Origin: Novosphingobium sp.
GTDB lineage: Bacteria; Pseudomonadota; Alphaproteobacteria; Sphingomonadales; Sphingomonadaceae
NCBI RefSeq assembly: GCF_027489515.1
Contig: NZ_JAIXZS010000052.1
Coordinates: 1 to 64,000 of the forward strand
Length of the DNA: 64,000 nucleotides
Direction: 5' to 3'
Part shown: positions 53,275 through 63,091 of the stretch, in pieces
Layout: every line of letters starts with the position of its first letter
Numbering within the stretch: position 1 is the first letter of the stretch
Notes under the pieces: model-generated
What the model was told of the DNA's origin: nothing
The model's database searches: none
Seen by the model: the letters and a program-made list of their open reading frames with translations, nothing else
Position numbers and translations under genes: made by a program

Positions 53275-55980
53275 ATGACCGAAACGCCCGGGGACAATGC
53301 CGCATCGCAGGCCGCACCGACGCGCGTCGCGCGCGATTTCGCGCGGACGCAGCGGCGCCGCGAGCGTTTGCCGACGGCGGCGATCAACCGTGCGGACGTG
53401 GCCGGCGCGGCGTTCCTCTTCGGCACCGGCCCCGGCCGGGGGCTGATCGCCCGCGAATGGCCGCACATGGCCTTGCCGATGGTGCTTGGCGTCTTCGGCC
53501 TTAGCATTGCCAACTTTACCATCCGCCCGATCATTGCGCCGCTCCTTGCGCTACTGGCGTCGGCGCTGCTGTTTGTCGCACGCTTCACCTCGACCTACGA
53601 GGAAAGGCGCGAACACTCGACCGCCGTGCGCATGGCGCTGATGGGCGCCTCGATCGGTATTCCCCTCTTTATCTTTGGTTACGCGATCGGCCTGTGGGCG
53701 AACAGCGGCACGGTCCCGTGGGTTCAGGCGCTGGCGCTGCTCGTCACCATTTCGCTGCTCGCAACGGTTACCGAATCGGGCCGCCTGGCCGGCATGCTCA
53801 CCGCCGAAGTCGCGTTGTGGTCCGGCGTCACCTGGGTAACGAACACGGCCGGCGGCATCCTCTCGCTGGTAATCGGTGCGGTGATTGCGGTCGCGGCCTA
53901 TCTGCGCCAGCGCGAGATCGACCAGAAGGTGCGGCTCGCGGTCGAGGAAGGCGTGCGCATCCAGACCCGCGCCGAAGAGATCCTGGCCGATTACGAGGAG
54001 ACCGGGCAGGGCTGGTTCTGGGAAACCGACCGCCGCGGCCTCATCACCTACATTTCCCGCCCGGTTGCCGAAGTGTTGGGCAAGAAGGTCGAGGACTGCC
54101 TCGGGCGCCCCTTTGCCGAACTGTTCAACCTCTCGGAGAAATCGGGCGAGGGCGAACGGACGCTCGCCTTCCATCTCTCCGCCCGTTCCAGCTTCAGCGA
54201 ACTGGCGGTGCGCGCGGCGGTCTATGACGAGGAGCGCTGGTGGTCGGTCACCGGTCGCCCGACCTACGATGCCTTCAACAATTTTCAGGGCTTCCGCGGC
54301 TCGGGCACCGATCTCACCGAAAAGCGCCGCTCGCAGGAGCACGCCTCGCGCCTGGCCCATTTCGATTCGCTGACCGGCCTCTCCAATCGCTTCCAGATGT
54401 CCCAGACTCTGGAGAAGATCCTTACCGCGCCGAGCGAGCAGCACCGCGCCTGCGCCGTGTTCCTGCTCGACCTTGATCGCTTCAAGCAGGTCAATGATAC
54501 GCTCGGCCATCCGGCCGGCGATGCCCTCCTCAAGCAGGTGGCACAGCGCCTCGAGCGCGTGATCGGCACCGTCGGCCGCGTCGGGCGGCTCGGTGGCGAC
54601 GAGTTCCAGGTCATCCTTGCCGGCAAGATCGCGCGCGAGCAGCTTGGCCATCTCGCCGAGCGGATCATCGAACAGCTCAGTCAGGCCTATTCGATCGAAG
54701 GCAGCCGCGTGATGATCGGTGCCTCACTCGGCATCGCGCTTGCGCCCGACGATGGCGTGACCAGCGAGGCGCTGATCCGCAACGCCGACCTTGCGCTTTA
54801 TGCCGCCAAGGATGCCGGGCGCGGCCGCTACCACTTCTACGCGGCTGATCTCCACAGCGATGCCGAGGAGCGCCGCCAGCTCGAGGAAGACCTGCGCGAC
54901 GCGATCACCCACGGCAATCTCGAGCTCTATTACCAGCCCGTCGTGCAGACCGCGACAGAGCGGATCACCGGCTTCGAGGCGCTGCTGCGCTGGAACCATC
55001 CGCAGCACGGCTTCATCTCGCCGGCCAAGTTCGTGCCGATCGCGGAGGATGCCGGGCTGATCGTCTCGATCGGCGAATGGGCGCTGCGCACCGCCTGCCA
55101 GGACCTTGCCAAATGGTCGGACGATGTGCGCGTCGCGGTCAACGTCTCGCCGCTGCAGTTCGCCAATCCGGCGCTGCCCTCGATGGTCACCAGCGCGCTG
55201 GCTTCGGCCGGTGTCGATCCCGACCGGCTGGAGCTCGAGATCACCGAAAGCGTCTTCCTCGGCGATGACCAGGCGACCGAGGCCATGTTCCGCGCGCTCA
55301 AGGGCATTGGCGTGCGCCTTGCGCTCGATGATTTCGGCACCGGCTATTCCTCGCTGGGCTATCTGAAGCGTGCGCCGTTCGACAAGATCAAGATCGACCA
55401 GTCCTTCGTGCGCGGCGCGACGCAGCCCGGCAGCCGCAACGGCGCGATCATTTCCTCGATCGTCAGCCTTGCCGAAGCGCTCGGCATGGAAACCACCGCG
55501 GAAGGCGTGGAAACGCTCGACGAGCTCGATCTCGTGCGCATGCTCGGCTGCAGCCACGTGCAGGGCTATATCTACGAACGCCCGCTCTCCGCGCCGGCCA
55601 CGCTTTCGCGCCTTGGCACAGGTCTCATGGCCATCGCCCGCGGTCCGCGCTCGGCCCGCGCCTCGCGCCAGGCCATGCTGCGCCGCGTGGTGCTCGATCA
55701 CGGCGGCCACCGCTACAACGGCACGGTGCGCAACATGTCGCTGACTGGCGCACTGATCGAAGGGCTGTGGAACGTCCCGCCCGGTACGATCTTCCGCATC
55801 CAGCTCTCGGACGGCCACACCGTGACGGCAACCTGCCGCTGGGCGAGCGATGATCGCATGGGTGTCGAATTCTCGCAGCCCTTGCGCCTCGACGAGGATG
55901 GCCGCATCGCCGCCGTCGCGATCAGGTCGACCTTGGCGCCGCTCCCCGATCCGCTCGCCAATCAGCGCAAGGTGGGGTGA
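53275..55980 (+). CDS. PAS-GGDEF-EAL-PilZ cyclic di-GMP protein
   Basis: This 901-residue protein has hydrophobic segments in 65-210 (membrane anchor), a PAS-like domain at 240-350, GGDEF 440-444 (RLGGDEFQVI) and EAL 568-570 (EALLRWNHP). The EAL domain also carries the catalytic DDFGTGYSS and downstream KIDQSFV. A PilZ-like domain lies near 805-885, with an R..V start and NMSLTGALIEG. An RxxD inhibitory site is not seen before GGDEF. Both enzyme domains look intact, so it may make and break c-di-GMP and bind it by PilZ. The ATG at 53275 is used. Confidence 0.93.
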   Translation: MTETPGDNAASQAAPTRVARDFARTQRRRERLPTAAINRADVAGAAFLFGTGPGRGLIAREWPHMALPMVLGVFGLSIANFTIRPIIAPLLALLASALLFVARFTSTYEERREHSTAVRMALMGASIGIPLFIFGYAIGLWANSGTVPWVQALALLVTISLLATVTESGRLAGMLTAEVALWSGVTWVTNTAGGILSLVIGAVIAVAAYLRQREIDQKVRLAVEEGVRIQTRAEEILADYEETGQGWFWETDRRGLITYISRPVAEVLGKKVEDCLGRPFAELFNLSEKSGEGERTLAFHLSARSSFSELAVRAAVYDEERWWSVTGRPTYDAFNNFQGFRGSGTDLTEKRRSQEHASRLAHFDSLTGLSNRFQMSQTLEKILTAPSEQHRACAVFLLDLDRFKQVNDTLGHPAGDALLKQVAQRLERVIGTVGRVGRLGGDEFQVILAGKIAREQLGHLAERIIEQLSQAYSIEGSRVMIGASLGIALAPDDGVTSEALIRNADLALYAAKDAGRGRYHFYAADLHSDAEERRQLEEDLRDAITHGNLELYYQPVVQTATERITGFEALLRWNHPQHGFISPAKFVPIAEDAGLIVSIGEWALRTACQDLAKWSDDVRVAVNVSPLQFANPALPSMVTSALASAGVDPDRLELEITESVFLGDDQATEAMFRALKGIGVRLALDDFGTGYSSLGYLKRAPFDKIKIDQSFVRGATQPGSRNGAIISSIVSLAEALGMETTAEGVETLDELDLVRMLGCSHVQGYIYERPLSAPATLSRLGTGLMAIARGPRSARASRQAMLRRVVLDHGGHRYNGTVRNMSLTGALIEGLWNVPPGTIFRIQLSDGHTVTATCRWASDDRMGVEFSQPLRLDEDGRIAAVAIRSTLAPLPDPLANQRKVG

Positions 55981-55996
55981 AGGCCAGAGCCAGGAC

Positions 55997-56770
55997 CTAG
56001 CCGCCTTTGCCGAAGATCCTGCCCAGCAGCTTGCTCCCGGTTCCCAGCGGATTGCGCCGGATCTCGCGCTCCTGTTCGCCGAGATAGAGAAACACCCCGT
56101 CGCTTGCCTTTTCGGTGACATAGCCGGTCAGGTCCCGCGCGCCGAACTGCCCGGCGATGAGGCTGTTCTGCGCGCTGAACCGGTCGAGCGCCTGAAACGC
56201 CTTTACCCCCGAGAGCGACTTCGACACGACCGGTGTCATCGCCTGCTGCAGGTCCGGCCCCATCGTGCGGCGGAAATAGTCGGTGGCGGAAGTGTCGCCG
56301 CCTGTCACGATCCCGAGCGCGTCGGTCACCGTCATCCGCGTGATCGCGGTTTTGAGCAGCGGCAGCGCCTTGCCTACCGCGCCTTCCGCCGCCGCGTTGA
56401 GCTTGGCCGACAGCCCGCCGCCCACCCCGGCGCGGTCGAGTGTCGAAAACAGCCCGTTCAGCTTGCCCAGCGGCCCCGGCAGACCGATCCGCACGCGCGG
56501 ATCATCCGCAAATCCGCCAGGCCTGCCCAGCTGCGCCACAACCCGCTCCGCCGCCTTGCCCAGCGCGAGCTTGAGCCCGCTGGAGGCCTCGGAGTTGGTC
56601 ACGCCGGGCGGCGGGGCGGTGGTCGGCGCGGAGGGCGCGGCCGTGCCCGAGCTCAGGATGCGCCCAAGCAGGGCGCCGGCATCCTGCGCCGATTGCGCCG
56701 AGGCCGTTCCCGCAGCCAGCGCCGCGGCGGTTGCTCCCAGCCAGACTGTCTTCGTGCGCACGGCCATCAT
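55997..56770 (-). CDS. DUF4197 family secreted protein
   Basis: The 257-residue protein has a signal peptide (TVWLGATAAALAAGTASAQ). The mature part matches DUF4197: GLKLALGKAAERVVAQLGRP, then RIGLPGPLG, MTVTDALGIVTGG and YFRRTMGPDLQQAM. The family is periplasmic with no assigned function. The start was placed at ATG 56770 (ATGATG after GGGGA); a longer N-terminal extension to 56827 is not family-like. It converges on the GGDEF gene. Confidence 0.85.
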   Translation of the reverse strand: MMAVRTKTVWLGATAAALAAGTASAQSAQDAGALLGRILSSGTAAPSAPTTAPPPGVTNSEASSGLKLALGKAAERVVAQLGRPGGFADDPRVRIGLPGPLGKLNGLFSTLDRAGVGGGLSAKLNAAAEGAVGKALPLLKTAITRMTVTDALGIVTGGDTSATDYFRRTMGPDLQQAMTPVVSKSLSGVKAFQALDRFSAQNSLIAGQFGARDLTGYVTEKASDGVFLYLGEQEREIRRNPLGTGSKLLGRIFGKGG

Positions 56771-56933
56771 CCCCAGCTTTTGCCCATGCTGCAGTCTGCG
56801 CTGCCGTGCCGTGCTCGGCAAGGGCATTGCCAGCCGTTTCGGGACGAAGGGGCAGGCTAATCAAAATGGCAATGGCGATGCCTTCGCCCGCCACCTAGCC
56901 ACGGGTGTCGACCACCCGCCACGGAGCCTTTCG

Positions 56934-57941
56934 ATGCCGCACACCAACCGCCGCGTCTTCATCCGGCAATACCGCGAAGGGATGCCGCAGCCTGAAGATT
57001 TCGGGATCGAGGATCTCGAGATCACCGAGGTGCCCGCCGGGCATGTGGTCGTGAAAGTCGATACCCTTTCGATGGACGCGTGGATCCGCACGACCCTGAC
57101 ACCGGGCAGTTTCCACGAGACCGCGCCGCTTGGTTCGACGATCCGCGCGCTTGGCGTGGGGCAGGTGGTGGAGAGCGCCGATCCCGCGCTCTCGGTGGGG
57201 GACTGGGTCTACGGGATGCTTGCCGCGCAGACCCATGCGCTGGTGCCTGCTGCGGCGATGACCCGGCTCGATCTCTCGAACAGCCTGAAGCCCGCTGACT
57301 ATGTCGGCCCGCTCGGCCTCACCACCGGCCTCACCGCCTGGGTCGGTCTGATCGCGGTGGCAGACGTCAAGGCGGGCGATACCGTGCTGGTATCGGGCGC
57401 GGCGGGCGCCGTCGGCTCGATGGTGGTCATGCTTGCCAAGGCGCGCGGGGGCCGGGTGATCGGCATTGCCGGCGGGCCGGACAAGTGCCGCTACCTCACG
57501 GGCAAGCTCGGTGCGGATGTCGCCATCGACTACAAGAACGCTGATCTGGCTGCCGAAGTGGCTGCGGCGGCGCCTGCCGGGATCGACGTGTTCTTCGACA
57601 ATGTCGGCGGCGAAATCCTCGACGTCGCGCTTGCAAACCTTGCGCCGGCGGATGCGCGCATCGCGATCTGCGGCGCGATCTCGCAGTATTCCGATCTCGG
57701 CAATGTGCGCGGCCCCAGAAATTACCTCAAGCTTGCCGAGCGCAATGCCACGATGCGCGGCTTCGTCGTCACCCACCACGCCGCGCGCTTCCCGGAGGCT
57801 AAGGCAGAGATTGCCGCGCTGATGCAGGAGGGCAAGATCGATCTGCCCGAGCACGTTGTGGACGGCATCGACCATTTCGCCGAAGCGCTGCTGCTGCTCT
57901 TCGCGGGCGGCCACACCGGCAACATGCTGGTGCGGCCCTGA
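56934..57941 (+). CDS. NADP-dependent MDR oxidoreductase (curcumin/prostaglandin reductase-like)
   Basis: The 335-residue product has the MDR reductase pattern: VKVDTLSMDAWIR, then GPLGLTTGLTAWVGL and VSGAAGAVGSMVVMLAK, with the tail ...AICGAISQYS. It matches the PTGR/CurA-type NADPH-dependent alkenal reductases, which saturate enones. The start is ATG 56934. It converges with the M20 peptidase gene. Confidence 0.9.
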   Translation: MPHTNRRVFIRQYREGMPQPEDFGIEDLEITEVPAGHVVVKVDTLSMDAWIRTTLTPGSFHETAPLGSTIRALGVGQVVESADPALSVGDWVYGMLAAQTHALVPAAAMTRLDLSNSLKPADYVGPLGLTTGLTAWVGLIAVADVKAGDTVLVSGAAGAVGSMVVMLAKARGGRVIGIAGGPDKCRYLTGKLGADVAIDYKNADLAAEVAAAAPAGIDVFFDNVGGEILDVALANLAPADARIAICGAISQYSDLGNVRGPRNYLKLAERNATMRGFVVTHHAARFPEAKAEIAALMQEGKIDLPEHVVDGIDHFAEALLLLFAGGHTGNMLVRP

Positions 57942-57945
57942 TCGC

Positions 57946-59391
57946 TCACTCCTGCGCGGCGTAGACCTTCACCAGATCGTGGAGGAAATCGCGCGCGCGG
58001 TAGGCCCCTTCCACCGAGTGCCGTTCGTTGAGGCCGTGGAGTCCGTTGCCGTCCGGTTCGAGGAGCGGACCCGGCACCCCGTAAGTGGGGATGCCCAGCG
58101 GGCCGAGGTACGTCGCATCGGTCGCGCCGGTCATCATCGCGGGAACCAGCGGCACACCCGGATAATGGCGCGCGACGAGTTTCTCCGCCGGACCCATGAT
58201 GCGCGGATCGAGCGGCGGCGGGACGGCGAGCGGTCGCACGCGGCCGACCGGGGTAACGGTCATGCGCGGATCGCCGATCGCCTCGATCAGCGCGGCGCGG
58301 GTGGTGTCACCATCTTCGCCCGGCACGATCCGGCAATTGATATTGGCCTTGGCGCGCTGGGGCAGGGCGTTTGCCGCGTGGCCGCCTTCCAGCAGCGTGG
58401 CAACGCAGGTGGTGCGCAGCATGGAATTCAGCGTGCGGTCGCTGGCCACGAGCCGCTCCGCCTCGCGGTCTGCCGGATCGGCAGCAAGGCGGACCATCGC
58501 CGCCCCCAGCGCATCCGTGCGCGCGGCGCCGACCTTGGCGAAGTAGGTGCGCGTCGTATCGTTGAAGTGCACCGGGAATTTCAGCGCCCGCACGCGCGCC
58601 AGCGCGTCCGACAGTTCGTAGATCGCGTTGTCGTCCACCGGGATCGAGCTGTGCCCGCCGGGATTGGTCGCCTGCAGCTCGAAGTTGCGGTTGGCTTTCT
58701 CAGCCGTCTGCATCGATTGGCTCAGCACCTTGCCGTGCGCATCGGTCGCTCCGTTGCCGCCTTCGTTGAGTGCGAACGCGGCGGCGATCAGATCGGGCCG
58801 GTTTTCGGCGAGCCATTTGGCGCCGTTCATCCGCGCGCCCGATTCCTCGCCGCAGGTGAGCGCCAGCTTGATCGTGCGCTTCGGCTTGAAGCCTTCGGCC
58901 TTGAACCGGATCAGCGTGTCGATCCAGATCGCATCGAGCATCTTCATGTCGGACGTGCCGCGCCCGTAGAAGTAGCCGCCCTCCTCGATGAACTGGAAGG
59001 GACCCCGCACCCAGTCCTCGGCCCTCGCGTTGACCACGTCGATATGGCCGAGCAGCAGCATCGGCTTTGCCTTGGCCGAAGTGCCGGGCACGGTGACGAC
59101 CAGTCCGCCGTCGAGCGGAAAGGCAGGGTCCTGAAACGCGGCGAGCTGATCCTCGGCAAAGCCTGCGGCGCGGAAGCGGGCCGCGATCTTGCCCGCCAGC
59201 GCGGTACAACTGCCGGTGGCGACCGAGGTGTCGGTCTCGACGAGCTCGCGGAACAGGTCGCGGAAGGCGAGCTGGCCAGCGCTCGGCGCTGGAGCACCTG
59301 CGGTTTCTGCCGCGTGCGCGCCGACGGGGGTTAGTGTGAGCGCCAATGGGGCGAGCGCCAATGCGGCGGCGAGAACGGTCCTTGTCGTCAC
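57946..59391 (-). CDS. Secreted M20/M25/M40-family metallopeptidase
   Basis: The 481-residue zinc hydrolase has a signal peptide from GTG 59391 (TRTVLAAALALAPLALTLT). M20 ligands are in LLLGHIDVVNA, GRGTSDMK, TCGEESGARM and a C-terminal GLHGLNERHSVEG. A GGAG site 11-14 bases upstream supports this start over the ATG at 59439. It probably cleaves peptides or N-acyl amino acids in the periplasm, next to the TonB-receptor genes on the opposite strand. Confidence 0.88.
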   Translation of the reverse strand: MTTRTVLAAALALAPLALTLTPVGAHAAETAGAPAPSAGQLAFRDLFRELVETDTSVATGSCTALAGKIAARFRAAGFAEDQLAAFQDPAFPLDGGLVVTVPGTSAKAKPMLLLGHIDVVNARAEDWVRGPFQFIEEGGYFYGRGTSDMKMLDAIWIDTLIRFKAEGFKPKRTIKLALTCGEESGARMNGAKWLAENRPDLIAAAFALNEGGNGATDAHGKVLSQSMQTAEKANRNFELQATNPGGHSSIPVDDNAIYELSDALARVRALKFPVHFNDTTRTYFAKVGAARTDALGAAMVRLAADPADREAERLVASDRTLNSMLRTTCVATLLEGGHAANALPQRAKANINCRIVPGEDGDTTRAALIEAIGDPRMTVTPVGRVRPLAVPPPLDPRIMGPAEKLVARHYPGVPLVPAMMTGATDATYLGPLGIPTYGVPGPLLEPDGNGLHGLNERHSVEGAYRARDFLHDLVKVYAAQE

Positions 59392-59570
59392 GGATGCAAT
59401 CTCCGGCTGGCGCTTCTGACAGACGCTTAGTTCCACCATGTCGGGCTCAAGTCCATGCCTATCGCCCTGTGACGGAACGGTGCGATCCTGGAAGGCTGTG
59501 CGTGTTTGTCGCTACGCAAAGGCCCTGTAATCGCAGCGTCATCGCGGCTAACTAATCCCTCGGGGACCCT

Positions 59571-61991
59571 ATGGGGAAGGCTGCGAAGATGGACAGGTGG
59601 ACTTGGGCGGGCGGTGCGTCCCTGCTGGCTTTCGCATCGGTGGCGCACGTGCATGCGCAAGTGCTCGCCGGACCGCCACCTTCGGAAGATTCCACCGCCA
59701 CCGGCGCGCCCGGCGAGATCGTTGTGACCGCGCAGAAGCGTGCGCAGAAGCTTCAGGACGTGCCGCTCTCGATCGTCGCGCTCAATACCGAAGCGCTCGC
59801 GACGCGCAACGTGCGCACCTTCAACGATTACGCCAAGTTCCTGCCCAGCGTCTCCTATTCTAGCTACGGCCCGGGCCAGGCCGAAGTCTATTTTCGCGGG
59901 CTCTCCAACGGCAACCGGCTTTCGACCGGATCGCTGCCCACGGTCGGCGTCTATCTCGACGAGCAGCCCGTCACCACCATCGGCACGACGCTCGACGTCC
60001 ACATCTACGATATCGCGCGGGTCGAGGCGCTGGCGGGGCCGCAGGGCACGCTGTTCGGTGCGAGCAGCGAGGCGGGCACCTTGCGCATCATCACCAACAA
60101 GCCCGATACCAAGGCGTTCTCGGGCTCGGTCGATCTCACCGCCAACAAGGTGGCACACGGCATGCCCGGCGGCATCGCCGAAAGCTATCTCAACATCCCG
60201 CTATCGAGCCACGCGGCGCTGCGCGTGGTCGGCTTCTATCAGTATGACGGCGGCTATATCGACAATGTGCGCGCGCCGAAGGGCGTGACCTATCCAACCT
60301 CGGGCGCGGTGCGCGACAACCGCAAGCTCGTCGGCAAGGATCAGAACTCGGTCGAGGCCTATGGCGGGCGGGCGGCGCTCAAGGTCGATCTCGATGACAA
60401 CTGGACCGCGACCGCCGGCGTGATGGGCCAGCGCCAGACCTCCAACGGCAACTTCGCGTTCAAGCCCTCGGTCGGCGATCTCAAGACCACGCGCTTCTTT
60501 CCCGAGGCACAGAAGGACGAGTGGTATCAGGCCAGCCTCGCGATCGAGGGCAAGCTCGGCTCGTTCGACCTCACCTACGCGGGCGCCTATTTCGAGCGCA
60601 AGGCGGCCTATACGTCCGACTATTCGGACTACGCCTATCTCTATGACAGCTACTATGCCAGCACGCCGGACTATTTCGGCAACAATTTCAAGGACAACGC
60701 TGGCCGGCTGATCAACCCCGCGCAGATCGTCAGCCAGGACGAGCGCTTCACCAAGCAGAGCCACGAGCTGCGCATCGCCTCACCCGCGACCGACCGGCTG
60801 CGGATCGTGGCGGGACTGTTCTACCAGCGCCAGACCAACAATTGGCGCAACCTCTATACCGTGCCGAACCTTGCCGATGCGCAGTCCGTCACCGGGCTGC
60901 CGGGAGTGAACTACGCCAACATCCAGTTCCGCACCGACCGCGACTACGCCGCCTTTGCCGAGGCCGCGTTCGATATCGTGCCGACGCTCACGCTCACCGG
61001 GGGCCTGCGCGCCTACAAGTACGACAACAACGTGATCGGCTTCTTCGGCTTCAACGGGACGCGCAGCGCGGTGGGCGAGGCGCTGTGCTTTCCCGGCACC
61101 GTGGGCGCCTATGGAACGCAGCGCCCCTGCGACAACATCAACACCAAGGCGACGGGCTCTGGCGTGCGGCACAAGCTGAACCTCAGCTGGAAGGCGGCGC
61201 CGGGCAAGCTGCTCTATGCCACATGGTCCACCGGCTTCCGCCCGGGCGGCATCAACCGCCGCCCCACGGCGCCGCCTTATGCGGTCGAGACGCTTACCAA
61301 CTACGAAGTGGGCTGGAAGACGAGCTGGCTGGGCGGCAAGGTCCTGTTCAACGGCGCGCTGTTCCTCGAAAAGCTCAATCAGGCGCAGTTCGCGGTGACC
61401 AGCGACCAGAACGGGATCACCGATATCGTCAACGCCGGCCGCGCGCGCTCGAAAGGGATCGAGGCGGATCTCACCGTCATGCCGATGCGCGGACTCTCCT
61501 TCCAGGCTTCGGGCACGCTGGTGGATGCGGAAATTACCACCGACTTGTGCAAGTACACCAATGCCGCGTTCGATTGCACGATCCCGAGCGCCTCGGGCAA
61601 TCCGAACGAACTGCGCGCGCCCGCCGGCACGCGCTTTGCCGGCAGCCCGCGTTTCAAGCTTTCGGCGATGACGCGCTACGAGTTCAGCCTCGGCAAGCTC
61701 GATGCCTTCATGCAGGCCGCCGCCTTCCACCAATCGAGCGTCAGCTCCTCGCTCGATGTCGCGGAGGCGCGGCTGATCGGCCACCAGCCGACCTACACCA
61801 CGGTAGACCTTTCGGCGGGTGTGAGCCGCGAGACCTGGTCTGCCTCGCTCACGGTCGAAAACGTGGGCGACAAGCGCGCGCAGCAGAGCCGCAGCGTGAC
61901 CTGCTCGATCTCGATTTGCGGCCCCGGATCGATCGTGGTCTACCCGCTGCGCCCCCGCTTCGTGAGCCTGCGCCTTGGCCGGCGCTTCTGA
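59571..61991 (+). CDS. TonB-dependent outer-membrane receptor
   Basis: The 806-residue product has a signal peptide (about 10-29, ending HVHAQ) and a TonB-box-like EIVVTAQKR. The plug domain carries LQDVPLSIVALN and ARVEALAGPQGTLFGASSEA. A 22-strand barrel ends ...PRFVSLRLGRRF. This is the sphingomonad type of carbohydrate/aromatics TonB receptor; the ligand is unknown. It is 179 bases from the M20 gene (divergent), and its stop is 14 bases before the phosphatase start, so an operon is likely. Confidence 0.95.
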   Translation: MGKAAKMDRWTWAGGASLLAFASVAHVHAQVLAGPPPSEDSTATGAPGEIVVTAQKRAQKLQDVPLSIVALNTEALATRNVRTFNDYAKFLPSVSYSSYGPGQAEVYFRGLSNGNRLSTGSLPTVGVYLDEQPVTTIGTTLDVHIYDIARVEALAGPQGTLFGASSEAGTLRIITNKPDTKAFSGSVDLTANKVAHGMPGGIAESYLNIPLSSHAALRVVGFYQYDGGYIDNVRAPKGVTYPTSGAVRDNRKLVGKDQNSVEAYGGRAALKVDLDDNWTATAGVMGQRQTSNGNFAFKPSVGDLKTTRFFPEAQKDEWYQASLAIEGKLGSFDLTYAGAYFERKAAYTSDYSDYAYLYDSYYASTPDYFGNNFKDNAGRLINPAQIVSQDERFTKQSHELRIASPATDRLRIVAGLFYQRQTNNWRNLYTVPNLADAQSVTGLPGVNYANIQFRTDRDYAAFAEAAFDIVPTLTLTGGLRAYKYDNNVIGFFGFNGTRSAVGEALCFPGTVGAYGTQRPCDNINTKATGSGVRHKLNLSWKAAPGKLLYATWSTGFRPGGINRRPTAPPYAVETLTNYEVGWKTSWLGGKVLFNGALFLEKLNQAQFAVTSDQNGITDIVNAGRARSKGIEADLTVMPMRGLSFQASGTLVDAEITTDLCKYTNAAFDCTIPSASGNPNELRAPAGTRFAGSPRFKLSAMTRYEFSLGKLDAFMQAAAFHQSSVSSSLDVAEARLIGHQPTYTTVDLSAGVSRETWSASLTVENVGDKRAQQSRSVTCSISICGPGSIVVYPLRPRFVSLRLGRRF

Positions 61992-62005
61992 TGGGAGACA
62001 AGGGA

Positions 62006-63085
62006 ATGAACCGTTTGCTGATGGCGCTCGCGCTGCTGCTGCTTGCCCCCGCAATGGCCCCCGCGATGGCTCGCGCCGAGGCGCCCACGGCGGACCAGCG
62101 CCTGATCCTTGTCACCATGGACGGCACGCGCTGGCAGGAGGTGTTCCGCGGGGCCGACAAGGCGCTGGTGGCAGAGCCGAAGTTCACCCATCCCGACTGG
62201 AAGGAGACCGTCGAGAAGGCATGGGACACCGGGCCGGGGGTCATGCCGTTTCTGCACAGCCTGCCCGCACAGGGCGGCGTGCTCCACGGCAACCGCGATA
62301 CCGGCCAGTGCATGCGCGTCACCAATCCGATGTGGTTCTCCTATCCCGGCTACAACGAACTGCTGACCGGCCGTCCCGATCCCGCGATCACAACCAACGA
62401 CAAGACCTGGAACCGCAACACGACCTTCCTCGAATGGCTCAATCGCCGTCCGGGCTTTGCCGGGAAAGTGCGCATGTACGGCACCTGGGATGTGTTTCCC
62501 TATATCATCAACGACAAGCGCAGCGGCGTTCCGGTGAATGGTGAAGCGCCCGGCGCGCTGCCGACCGAAACCCGCACGATGCGCATGGCGCAGGATGCGC
62601 TGCGCTCGGCCGCCGACATGCGCGTGCTCTATGTCGCGCTCGGCGATACCGACGAGTTTGCGCACGAGGGCGACTATGCGCAGTATCTCGCTTCGATGAA
62701 CCGCGACGACGACTTCATCGCCGAACTCTGGCGCATGGCGCAGGCGGACCCGGCATGGCGCGGGCGCACGACACTGATGGTCACCACCGACCATGGCCGC
62801 GGGGCCAGGCCCGGCGCCTACTGGACTGAGCATGGCAGCGCCGCGGCATGGAAACTGGCGCCGCAGGACTACACGATTGCCGATCCCGAAGGCTTCACCG
62901 GCTCTGACGCGATCTGGTTCGCCGCCATCGGCCCCGGCGTCCATCCCGCGCCGCAACTCCCGCTCAAGACCGCCTGCCTCACCCAGAGCCAGATCGCCGC
63001 CAGCGCACTTGCTGCGCTGGGCGAGGACTGGCGCGCGTTCGATGCCGGGGCAGGGGCCCCGCTGCCGTTCTTCGCGGGGCGCTGA
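62006..63085 (+). CDS. Secreted alkaline phosphatase superfamily protein
   Basis: The 359-residue product has a signal peptide (NRLLMALALLLLAPAMAPAM). The alkaline phosphatase/NPP/sulfatase metal motifs are VTMDGTRWQEV, SYPGYNELLTG, ALGDTDEFAHEGD and TTDHGRGA, with the H in TEHGSA. The nucleophile is probably the Thr or Ser in the SYPGYNELLTG region. ATG 62006 after GGAGAC is used; ATG 61991 in TGATG overlap is possible. It would free phosphate or a sulfate/phosphonate group from the ligand taken by the TonB receptor. Confidence 0.85.
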   Translation: MNRLLMALALLLLAPAMAPAMARAEAPTADQRLILVTMDGTRWQEVFRGADKALVAEPKFTHPDWKETVEKAWDTGPGVMPFLHSLPAQGGVLHGNRDTGQCMRVTNPMWFSYPGYNELLTGRPDPAITTNDKTWNRNTTFLEWLNRRPGFAGKVRMYGTWDVFPYIINDKRSGVPVNGEAPGALPTETRTMRMAQDALRSAADMRVLYVALGDTDEFAHEGDYAQYLASMNRDDDFIAELWRMAQADPAWRGRTTLMVTTDHGRGARPGAYWTEHGSAAAWKLAPQDYTIADPEGFTGSDAIWFAAIGPGVHPAPQLPLKTACLTQSQIAASALAALGEDWRAFDAGAGAPLPFFAGR

Positions 63086-63091
63086 CGCCGG

